Source of the DNA: Rhynchopus sp. YZ270_cl-10
Lineage: Eukaryota > Euglenozoa > Diplonemea > Diplonemida > Diplonemidae
DNA length: 64,000 nucleotides
NCBI GenBank assembly: GCA_964035575.1
Contig: OZ037884.1
Location: 1,054,001 to 1,118,000, forward strand
Direction of reading: 5' to 3'
The notes below the pieces were generated by a model. The model searched no databases and was not told the DNA's origin. It saw only the letters and a program-made list of their open reading frames with translations. Of the stretch, positions 1-9,092 are shown one piece after another; the first letter of the stretch is position 1; each line of letters opens with the position of its first letter. The translations under genes and the position numbers were made by a program.

Positions 1-242
1 GATCAATTTACCCTTTTTTTTGCGTCCCTCTTTCCAATCCTCTACCTCTCCCCCTCCCTTTTCATCCGTAATTTGATAGTCTTCTCATGTTGAAGGGGCT
101 ACTCTCTCCCTGTTTCTTTTTTGTTTTTGTTTTTGTTTTTCTTTTTGTTTTCTTTTTTACCCGTACTATGTTTCCCCCCATATGTGTATGTAACAACGAG
201 GGAGGAGCTGTGGTCCAACCCCTCTCTCTCCTGGAAGGAGTA

Positions 243-398
243 TTCTCCCACCTAATGGTGGCAGTATTGTGATGGGAGCTCATTGGAATACGCAAAAAAT
301 ACAATCAAAATACGTATTGTGATGGATTTTGATTGTATTTTTTTTTTTTTTGCGTATTCCAATGGGCTCCCATCACAATACTGCCACCATTACTCCCA
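243..398. repeat. Long palindrome (foldback), arms about 68 bp
   Basis: GGTGGCAGTATTGTGATGGG with CATTGGAATACGCAAAA on the left arm is mirrored on the right (GCGTATTCCAATGGGCTCCC and CATCACAATACTGCCACC), around a short loop near 315-326. A transcript would fold into a near-perfect hairpin. Confidence 0.93.
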
Positions 399-557
399 CC
401 CGCCCTCCTCATGCAATAGGTGATGTACACAGCGCAGGGCTGTTTGCTCTCTGCGACGCAACAACATTTTATAGTTGATGTCAGAGTAGTGCATCTTTTT
501 ATCGATATTTTTTTTTTTGTTTTTCTGCATGGTTGGGGAGTAGGGGGGTCCACCCGG

Positions 558-655
558 TGCACCGGTACACGGTGAAGTAAGTTACATTATGTGAAGTTTC
601 CATGTATCAAAAGTTACTGTACCGATGTAATGTAACTTACCTCACCGTCGTGCAT
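558..655. repeat. Foldback palindrome with CACGACGG tip
   Basis: ACGGTGAAGTAAGTTACATTA at the left (first part only counted) is mirrored by TAATGTAACTTACC with TCACCGTCGTGC at the right. One of four palindromes whose outer tip reads C(A/G)CG(A/G)CGG. Confidence 0.85.
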
Positions 656-1514
656 ACGCTGTCACCAGGGATTCTTTTTTTGTATTTCAAGTCAAAAAAA
701 AAAAAACATTTTTGTTGTTGTTGTTGTCGTTGCTCCTCCCCCAAGGATGGAACACACCTGTGAGACATTACACCGAGCTTTGTAAGCATTTTACGTATAC
801 AACACCAGTCACTACTACACACCTTCCCGCAAATCAATCTGCGCGGAAGTACACCTCACACCTCATCAATGGCCACCTTTTTTTTTTTTTTTTTTAGTTT
901 TCTTCTCTGCAAGAAAAATTCATAAAAACCCCAAAACCCCTCCCGCGCGCATTTGCGCATTTGCCCTCGGGGTCCTCCCCTCACTTCCCACAGTATTGTC
1001 AGTTCTGTATAGGATATTATCCCCCCTTTTTTTTCAGTGCCGTCGGAGGTTTGCACTATCAACTTCACTTTTTTTCTTCCCTGATTCTGTGTTCAGTTCG
1101 TTCGAAAAAGAAAAAAGAAAAAAATCACAAATATGTCTTAGCGCTCTCCCTGACGTCCCTACCCCTTTACCTACATTCGCCACAAATACCAGAGTGGGGA
1201 ATGAGGGGGGGCAGAGGAGGTAGCGGTGAATCAAAAGAAAAAGGAAAAGAACGAAAAATTGGTGTTGGCTGAATGGGTGAGAACAAAAGTGCAGAAGTAC
1301 GCAGAGGAGGTGCGGAGCACCCTCCTCCTTCAGCCTCCCGAAGAAAAAAATTGAAAAAAAAGATGAAAAGAAAGTGGAGTCGCACACCCTAAAAGGTGGC
1401 AACGATATTTTTTTTTTTTGTTCCCCTCAATAAGGGCAGGGCGCGCGCTAAATCCACACCCTCACACCCGGTTTTTTCGAGGTTTTTTCGCGGTACAAAA
1501 CTTTTTTGATTACA

Positions 1515-1710
1515 CGATTTCCTTAAGAAAATCAGAGAATCCCATTTTGTACAGTAAGGGCACTTCAGATAGTTTTTGGACACACATGTGACCCCACCGT
1601 GGAGAGCAATCGGCTCGCGCAATCAAAAGAAAGCAGAGAAAAGGGGAAAGAAAAAAGAAAAAAGTTGGGTACCGTGCGCCTGCGGCGCTACCTGTTCCCT
1701 ACCCCCCCAT
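1515..1710 (+). repeat. 190-bp dispersed block, copy 1
   Basis: Starts near TTCCTTAAGAAAATCAGAG, contains GTGACCCCACCGTGGAGAGC and ends with ACCGTGCGCCTGCGGCGCTA. Further copies at 5685-5880 and 6628-6815, all inside TIR elements of the same family. Confidence 0.9.
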
Positions 1711-1785
1711 GATGTACTTATGTATATTCCACCTGATTTTGACCATGTTTGCCGGTGTTTTCCGGTGTTGCCCGGTGAAGTCACG

Positions 1786-2358
1786 GTACTGTGTACTGTG
1801 TACTGTGTACTGTGTACTGTGTACTGTGTACTGTGTACTGTGTACTGTGTACTGTGTACTGTGTACTGTGTACTGTGTACTGTGTACTGTGTACTGTGTA
1901 CTGTGTACTGTGTACTGTGTACTGTGTACTGTGTACTGTGTACTGTGTACTGTGTACTGTGTACTGTGTACTGTGTACTGTGTACTGTGTACTGTGTACT
2001 GTGTACTGTGTACTGTGTACTGTGTACTGTGTACTGTGTACTGTGTACTGTGTACTGTGTACTGTGTACTGTGTACTGTGTACTGTGTACTGTGTACTGT
2101 GTACTGTGTACTGTGTACTGTGTACTGTGTACTGTGTACTGTGTACTGTGTACTGTGTACTGTGTACTGTGTACTGTGTACTGTGTACTGTGTACTGTGT
2201 ACTGTGTACTGTGTACTGTGTACTGTGTACTGTGTACTGTGTACTGTGTACTGTGTACTGTGTACTGTGTACTGTGTACTGTGTACTGTGTACTGTGTAC
2301 TGTGTACTGTGTACTGTGTACTGTGTACTGTGTACTGTGTACTGTGTACTGTGTACTG
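1786..2358 (+). repeat. Heptamer satellite (GTACTGT)n, about 82 units
   Basis: 573 bases of perfect GTACTGT repeats. All three frames are open on the + strand only because no stop occurs in the unit; it does not code for protein. Confidence 0.98.
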
Positions 2359-2608
2359 GCTGTCCGAAAGACCTGAAAATGACCCTTGTTTACGAGTATG
2401 GGTTCATATTTTGTGAAAATTTAAGTCACCAAAATTTTGTCCATTTTTCCGTATATCACCCACCACAGCCCGGGATTTTCTCGGAAATGTAACATGACCC
2501 TGATTTTTCTGCCCCCCTTCACATACTTCCTGTAGGTACATTTTTTTGGACCCGATATCCATTTTTTCGGGAAATTTCCGAAAAGTTAGCGCGCGCCCTG
2601 AATAAGGG

Positions 2609-3292
2609 GTGTCTTTTCAATGAGAGCTAAAAAACAATGAAAGAAGAAAAATTCTCCCCCGTATTTTTACTTTTTCACGCCTGAGATGGCTGATAACCCA
2701 CACCCTCTTTTTATTTTATTTTATTTTTGTGTTTTTTTCAGTATCAACCTTTTTTATTGCGACAACAAAATGAGGGATTTTTATCGGGTATTTTGTTTAC
2801 TTCTTTTTGATTCTCTTTGATGAAAAGGAAAGAGAACAAAAAGAACGATGCAAAATACTTTCATCCGACATTTTTTTTTGGGGGGGGAAATCCTCACTTC
2901 GTTGTCCAGTTTTTTTGAGTGTGTTTGGTTTTTTTCTTCCCCTTTTTGTTAGATCTACTTCCCTCATGATTGAGTGGGGGGTTGCCAGAAAAAGAAAAAA
3001 ACGGATTTTTACTTTTTTTGAGTAACAACACGATGTCAAGCTCTCAATTTTTTTAAAAAAAATATTGCAGAACACTTGAATGATGTTTTCGCTGCAAGAA
3101 AATGATAGCCGGAGTCTGTGGAGTATCGAACGGAACGCAACGGGATTTTTTTTTCTCTCCCTTTTTTACGGGATATTTCTTTCCTCCCCTCACTTGAATC
3201 TGTTTCGAGTTATTTTCCCCCTAAAAAAATATGTGGAAAATGTTCTGTTCTGTGTGAACACGAGTTTTTTAAAAACGAATTTGACAATTTCA
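2609..3292. other. Intergenic, no gene seen
   Basis: A/T-rich with homopolymer runs between two TIR elements. Frames here are short and composed of Phe/Lys/Arg-rich low complexity. Confidence 0.6.
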
Positions 3293-3984
3293 CAGGGTTT
3301 CCGCCAAGGGGGACCGGGGGGGACCATGGACCCCCCCAATATTTTTCCCAGAAAAATCCGGATTTTTACAGGGGTTTGGGGGGGACCATGGTCCCCCCCA
3401 AGAAAATGGGGTTTTGGAGGTTGTAGATGACCCCCCGTGGTCATGCGACCCCACCGTGCAGAGCATTTGGCTCGCTGTGCCAGAAGAAGTGGAAGAAAAG
3501 GTGGTGCAATCTTTTTTAAAAAGGGTAAAAGTAGCGTACCGTGCGCCTGCGGCGCTGTGTTGCTAGCTATGTGATATTGATATACTTCCATCGATACTTC
3601 CGTGCATTGCCCCTTTTTCTAAGGAGGCTTCGGTGCAAGCGACGGGTAGTTATTACATGTTCCCACTGCAGCACTGTAATGACTGTAGCACCAAACAATA
3701 GAAAAAGCAAACACCATCACCCTCCACTCTCACAAGATCCCTTACCTTGTTAACTTCCACCCCCGACCTCCAAACGAACCACCTCTACCAGACAACACAG
3801 CTGTGAAGCTTGACATGGCTGCTATCAAACCTGGTGCACCCTTCGCCTCTCCACTCTGTGGCCTGCAGGGAGGCGCGCGCGAAGCGCGCGACGACCGCTT
3901 TTGCGGGGAGGAAAAATTTTTTTGGGGGGTCTTTTTGATGGTCCCCCCCAATTCCTGAAACCCCAAATCCTGGCGGAAACCCTG
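3293..3984. mobile_element. TIR element, 5-bp TSD (TTTCA)
   Basis: Ends CAGGGTTTCCGCCA and TGGCGGAAACCCTG are inverted, flanked by TTTCA on both sides. Subterminal regions hold GGGGGGGACCATGG palindromic blocks (3320-3400 and near 3935). Inside are the GTACCGTGCGCCTGCGGCGC block and a GCGCGCGAAGCGCGCG palindrome. No coding sequence. 692 bp. Confidence 0.8.
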
Positions 3985-4407
3985 TTTCATCAAAAAAAAA
4001 AAAAATATTTTTGAAGATTTACATGACCAGAGGTGTATTCCACTGCTCTCTATCTAGGGGGTGGTTTGTGTTTATTGCAGTTTGCTGTTTGAAGTAAGCC
4101 AAAGTATTCACATAATAGTATTGTCACCGGCAAAGCACACACAAAAGAACGGCAGTAACATTTTTCTCTGACACTCTCAACACGTTTTTCTTCATTTGTA
4201 CTGTAAAATAATGACATGACTTTCACAGCAAAGAACATCGTGTATTAACGACGAGAATGCAATAAATAAAAAATTCGTCGTAATTCATATGACATTTTGT
4301 TATTGGGGTTGGTTTATTTATTTTTATTTTTTGTTATTACCCCATACCATATTACCTGCTTACCATCTTCAAAAACCTAGCGTTCCCAGCGCGACAACGA
4401 TAGTGGT

Positions 4408-4480
4408 AAAGATGTGTGTGCACGAGAGGCACACTCGTCCTAGCTTTGTTTTTGTTTTTTTATTCAAATTGTTTTTTTTT
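4408..4480 (+). repeat. CACGAGAGG-type dispersed motif ending in a T tract
   Basis: AGATGTGTGTGCACGAGAGG then CACACTCGTCC and a long T-rich run. Same architecture as 20037-20085, 33320-33370 and 48573-48610. Confidence 0.65.
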
Positions 4481-5091
4481 TCTACACATATTTAATCAAC
4501 TTCAACCTACATACCTCCTATATCAGAGCAGTCAGTTCGCATATCTAAAAAAAAAAAAATCAAAATGGTATTTTACAAGAAATGTTGAAATGTTGAACTC
4601 CACCTTGCTGCTGTTCCTCCTTAAGGAGGGAAAGGTCTAACCCCCCCGCTTCCTGAAGGCAACGCACATGGCTTCGAACCCCAACACAACCCCTTGTGAG
4701 TACAGACCCCCCCCTGTGGTTCTACAGACCCCTGTGGTTCCCGACCCGGTGCTCTGGGTCTGTTGATCCAGGACAAAAAGTGAAGACGGTCTGAATGGCT
4801 ACACTACACCATTGATTACCTTTAAAAAATGTGCTGGAAAAAAATAAAGTCTATTTTTATGTCCTGTGGAGTCCTAAGCACCGGTATTTAAATTAGGTCA
4901 TTTCCAGCCAAAAAAAAAAATATGTTCGAAGCTATAACCTACAAAGGATGGCGATATAGTCAGAGCAAAAGCAACGTTTCATTGACTCGATGTAGGCTGC
5001 AATATTTCTTTGGGGGCACAACTGTCACGAGATGTGCATTTTTTTTTTGTGTAAAAAAAGATGGGTTGTTGTTGTTCTTTATACACTTCCC

Positions 5092-5130
5092 TAATGCTTT
5101 CAAATTTTATTTGAAAGTATATGAATTTGT
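5092..5130 (+). repeat. GAAAGT hairpin motif, copy 1
   Basis: GCTTTCAAAT then TTT then ATTTGAAAGTATATGAA: a perfect nine-pair stem. One of six + strand copies with differing stems. Confidence 0.7.
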
Positions 5131-5317
5131 TTTTGTGTGTTTCCTTTTCTTTTTTCTTTTCTTTTTTGGATGTCTCAATGTGCCCCCCTATGTTGCGTTT
5201 CCCCCTCCATATGTTCCCCTTGCTCGGTTCGTTGACTTTTTTTTTTAGTTTTTTTTTTTTAAACTCAAGGTGACGAATCAACGAGAGACTTCGAGTCATC
5301 TTATAAAACCCCTTTTT

Positions 5318-5365
5318 TTAAGATAGATGTGTTACACAGTGAAGGCACATTCATCTTTCAAGTTT
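5318..5365 (+). repeat. Dispersed motif ending in a T tract
   Basis: AGATGTGTTACACAGTGAAGG then CACATTCATCTTTCAAG and a T run; close to the copy just before the LINE ORF at 33322. Confidence 0.6.
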
Positions 5366-5607
5366 TTTTTCTTCTTCCACTGCCCCCCCTTTTACCTTTT
5401 TTTTCTGTCTGTTCTTTCTTTTCTCTTTTATTGCGTTCTTTTTTAAACCCACCTGCGATATCCGTCCTTTTTTTTTGTTGCACATTGTTTTCCCCCACTC
5501 ACAGGCGGAAAAACAGCATAAAAAAAACAAACAAAAAAAAAAAAAACGTAAAAACACTCCTCCAGGGTTCTAGCTCAGAAGAAAAAAAAAAGAAACGGAA
5601 AAGGTGG

Positions 5608-7089
5608 CAGGCTTTGCGCTAACTTCTGTCCTTTGTCCCGGGATTTTTGGATATTTTTGTGGTGCGTTTTTTTTTTTGCAAACCGGGGTTTCCTTAAGAA
5701 AACCAGAGAATCTCATATTTCATAGTAAGGGTACTTTAGAGTGTTTTCACACACACATGTGACCCCACCGTGGAGAGCAATCGGCTCGCGCGATCAAAAG
5801 AAAGCAGAGAAAAGGGAAAATAAAAAAAGAAAAAAGTTGGGTACCGTGCGCCTGCGGCGCTACCTGTTCCCTACCCTCCTTTATGTTTAAACACGATGTA
5901 CTTATGTACGTGTTCATTTTATTTTGAGTGCGACTCCACATCCCCCCTGAGGATGATCCCCCCTTCCTCACGGATAAAGATTGATTAGGACGCCATGGGG
6001 CACACCCCCTCCGAGGCCATAACCGTCCTGGGTTTTCTCACTCTTCTCTGTGGTCACTGAAACCCCACCGCCATCACTACATTACCGATAGCTTCTTCAG
6101 TACGTTGGGTTTTCAGACCTGAAAATAACCCTTGTTTACGAATAAAGGGGGGGTCGACGTATTATGATAGCTAAATTTTAAAATTTTTGAGAATTTTCGT
6201 TAAAATTTTTAATCTGAACCTGTTATTATGTAAGCATTGTGTAAGCACTATGTCGGGGCTTATGTAAGCACTATGTAAGCACTATGTAGGTTAAGTTGTA
6301 TTTTTTCTTTCGATTATTCCTAATTTTGGTGCCCCTTCCCCTTCCGCCCCCCTACATAAGGGTAAATTGGAGGTTAAATTTAAAAAAATTCAAAATGAAA
6401 AGTTAAAATTGCCTCAAAAAGCGTGCGGGTATTATGCTAGCATAATACCCGCACCTACATAATACGTCGACCCCCCCTTTATGGGCTCATGTTTTGTCAA
6501 ATTTTAAGTCGCTGCATTTTTTGTCCATTTTTCCGTACATCCCAATCCGGGATTGGTTCGGAAATGCAACAAAACGACCTCTTGGCGGGAAAAAGGCACA
6601 GGAAATTTACGCACTTTTTGCCAACAGGGGTTTCCTTACTAAAACCAGAGGAATCTCATCGTTCATAGTAAGAGTACTTTAGAGTGTTTTTGCGCACACA
6701 TGTGACCCCACCGTGGAGAGCAATCGGCTCGTGCAATCAAAAGAAAGCAGAGAAAAGGGAAAAATAAAAGACAAAAGTTGGGTACCGTGCGCCTGCGGCG
6801 CTACCTACTGTTCTCAGTGGTGTCAAAAACACCACAATTTCATCTGAATTTGGGTTTTCAGACCTGAAAATGCCCCTTGTTAAGAGTATGGGTTCATATT
6901 TTGTGAAAATTTAAGTCACTAAAATTTTGTCCATTTTTCCGAATATGCCCCACCACAACGCGGGATTGGCTCGGAAATGCCACAAAACACTGTTTTTTCA
7001 CCCCCTGACGCACAACTATTGGAGGTGCGTTTTTTTGGTCCCGAAACACGATTTTTCAGATTTTTTTCCAAAAGTTAGCGCGAAGCCTG
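5608..7089. mobile_element. TIR element (hAT-like) inserted in the 5563-8767 element, 8-bp TSD
   Basis: Ends CAGGCTTTGCGCTAAC and GTTAGCGCGAAGCCTG, flanked by AAAGGTGG at 5600-5607 and 7090-7097; the intact copy of the host element has AAAGGTGG once. It holds two copies of the 190-bp block (5685-5880, 6628-6815) and a further nested element at 6145-6479. Same family as 1437-2600. No transposase. Confidence 0.93.
6145..6479. mobile_element. TIR element (MITE), TA TSD, nested
   Basis: Perfect inverted ends of about 24 bp (AAGGGGGGGTCGACGTATTA at the left), flanked by TA. Related empty sites exist: TTTACGAGTATGGGTTCA near 2390 and AAGAGTATGGGTTCAT near 6881. Inside are three or four AAGCACTATGTA repeats and the palindrome GGTATTATGCTAGCATAATACC (6428-6449, split here: GGTATTATGCT and AGCATAATACC). 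Confidence 0.93.
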
Positions 7090-7420
7090 AAAGGTGGCTC
7101 AAAAAAAAATTTTTTGCGCTTCGCGCGCAGGGATTACGCAGCTCCCCCAAAAATAAAAAAAGTACGTATGGATTTTCAACACGTACAATTCTAAGCAAAA
7201 ACAATTAAAAACCGCGCGCGCTTCGCGCGCGCTCTCCCTGGCAAAGTTGGTTGAGAAGGGTTGTGAAAGTTCGAAGAACTGGAGAAATCATCAGTCATGG
7301 CATCCAAATGTTCCTGGCGAAGCCACGGTACGCAACATTTTTAAAAAATCTTGACATAAAATGGCACTTTCGTTGGTAACTATGGTCCAGTTCCGTAAAC
7401 TTTACTTCCATATTTTGCTA

Positions 7421-8209
7421 CAGGGGGCGGGCCGAATACAAGGGGCGCCCCTTATATTTGGCGTGCCAAATCGGTAAAAATGGGCCAAAATCCCCTCTCC
7501 CTCGGGGTGGATTTTTCAGGAGGCGGGTAAGGACTCGAGGCCGGAACCCTCGTTTTTCGGCGTTTCCGAAATCCGTCCGGCAAGTGGTGGGGTCATTTCG
7601 AAAAAATGGACCAATTTTTAGGTGTTTAAATTTTCACCCATTTTTGGCCCTAACACACAGCTTTACCCGTTTTCACTCGGTTTGTACACATTTTCAGGTC
7701 ATGTTTGACCTGAAAAGCCACTTCATACGGGCACCAGACAGTTGTACAGGTGTTAGTGAGCGGTCCGGGTTTGCGAAGCGCAGCCGCGAACTACGTGTAG
7801 GCAGTGAAGCTGCTCAGTACGCACATTCCATTTGCAACCGAAAGAGTGTGCCTTTGTACACCTGGCAGCCCCAGGCCACTACACCTCCTCACTAAAGCAG
7901 ATAGGTCTATCTTGAACTCCCCTCTTCGTATCGTATGAAACGAAAATAGCAACTGCAGCGAGTGAGTAAGGAAATCGCCCGCCGCAGGCGGGTTTTTTTT
8001 TGAAGTAACACTCAATTTTTGCACCTACTTTCTTCCCAACTGACGATTGACACTGGCGGGCAGAGTCAATGGGTCCCCAGAACAGCAAAAGGGGGTGCCC
8101 CTTATATTTAGCGGGCACCCCGCGAAAATTTCCCGAACCCTGGGTGCCCCTTGTATTTGGCATGCCCTTTGTATTTGGCCTGCCCCTTATATTCGGCCCC
8201 CCCCCCCTG
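7421..8209. mobile_element. TIR element, TA TSD, inserted in the 5563-8767 element
   Basis: Ends CAGGGGGCGGGCCGAATA and TATTCGGCC followed by a C run and CTG, flanked by TA. The empty site is seen at 49195-49215 in the unsplit copy. Subterminal units GCCCCTTATATTTGGC repeat several times. Internal DNA contains the GTGGTGGGGTCA block shared with other repeats. No transposase frame. 789 bp. Confidence 0.94.
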
Positions 8210-8847
8210 TAAAACGAAAGTTTCTGGCGAAGCCACGGTACGCAACATTTCTAAAAATTGCGCTTAAAATTGCCTATTATGTCATGGGAAGGGTGTATTA
8301 CAATCTAGCGCCGCAGGCGCACGGTACGCTACTTTTTTCTTTCGCCATGCTGCATGCTCCTTTTCCGGTAAAATAGAAAATTGTCTCCTACAAATAGAAT
8401 TCTGTAGGGGGTAGGTGAGAGGTGGGGGCGGAGCCCCACTCCTCACCTACCCCACCCCAGCACCAATCCAAAACCCAAATTACCTACGTATGGACACGTA
8501 TGGATTCCACCTTTTCAAAAACAATTCACGTATGGATTTCCATACGTTCCACACGTGGAGCGTAATCCCTGTTCGCGCGGAAAAATTGACCACGCCAAGT
8601 CGCTGTTTTTAACAGCAAAGGGGACTGGCTGACGACACTGAGGACCTCCTTGGCCAACCGGTTTTTTGCACCGTGTAAAAAAAACCCAAAAAAAAATCCC
8701 AAAAAAAAAAAAAAAAAACAACGGAAAAGGTGGGCCACCTTTTCCGTTCTACTGAGCTAGGACCCTGACTCCTCACCAAAAAAGCTTCCCTCCCCTGCTC
8801 TCTTTTCCTAACGTGCGCTCCTTTCCTTCGTCCACTTCTCTTTTCTC

Positions 8848-9010
8848 CCTCTGGTGCTTTCGGAAATCGGTCAACGACCTGTCACGACCTGTCAATATCA
8901 AGGGAGGGTGTCTATAAAGTTCCTGTGTCAGCGACCTGTCAATATTGACCCCTCCCACAACAAAAACAAATGCAAAACAAACAAACTTTCCGACCCCTCC
9001 CGGAGCACGA
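8848..9010 (+). repeat. ACCTGTCAATAT family, copy 1
   Basis: CTGGTGCTTTCGGAAATCGG, TCAACGACCTGTCACGACC, and later GACCTGTCAATATTGACCCC ending CTCCCGGAGCAC. Four + strand copies (others near 21490, 30818, 31079), with GGTGCT and AGCACC at the two ends. It lies just before the 9093 gene. Confidence 0.8.
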
Positions 9011-9012
9011 CT

Positions 9013-9035
9013 CATTTATTTTTATTTTTTTCCAG
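9013..9035 (+). promoter_or_regulatory. Pyrimidine tract and AG, likely splice acceptor of the 9093 gene
   Basis: A T-rich run ends in TTCCAG at 9035, 57 bases before the ATG at 9093. In euglenozoans most mRNAs receive a spliced leader at such sites. That this is a trans-splice site is inference. Confidence 0.45.
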
Positions 9036-9092
9036 ACGAATCTTCGAACACATCTTCAATTCTACCAGAGGGGGAAAAAAAAGACAATAATA

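Larger units (their letters stand above)
1..1436. other. T-rich intergenic DNA without a gene
   Basis: Apart from the two palindromes it holds a copy of the motif GGTTTGCACTATCAACTTCAC followed by a T tract (1044-1077) and A/G-rich low-complexity DNA. Reading frames here are short and low-complexity. Confidence 0.7.
1437..2600. mobile_element. TIR element (hAT-like ends) with 8-bp TSD, carrying a satellite
   Basis: Left end CAGGGCGCGCGCTAA and right end TTAGCGCGCGCCCTG are inverted repeats, flanked on both sides by AATAAGGG (1429-1436 and 2601-2608). CAG...CTG ends and an 8-bp duplication are usual for hAT elements. It has no transposase. Inside lie a shared 190-bp block (1515-1710) and a 573-bp heptamer satellite, which make up most of its length. 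Related to the element at 5608-7089. Confidence 0.9.
3985..5562. other. Intergenic with short dispersed motifs, no gene seen
   Basis: Contains pyrimidine-ended motif copies at 4408-4480 and 5318-5365 and a hairpin motif at 5092-5130. The rest is T-rich. Confidence 0.6.
5563..8767. mobile_element. TIR element split by two later insertions (outer shell of a nest), 7-bp TSD
   Basis: Ends CAGGGTTCTAGCTCAG and CTGAGCTAGGACCCTG are inverted, flanked by ACTCCTC on both sides. An uninterrupted copy in reverse orientation lies at 48651-49568. Removing 5608-7089 plus one 8-bp duplication and 7421-8209 plus one TA leaves 924 bp, against 918 bp in the intact copy. No coding capacity. Confidence 0.92.

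Noticed and set aside
1576-2492. Long frames of VYCVLCT, YTVHSTQ, TVLYC and similar repeats over all satellites (also 25 kb, 28-30 kb, 47 kb, 50 kb, 63 kb)
   Set aside because: They are the satellites read in frames that contain no stop; open in several frames and on both strands at once, so not genes.
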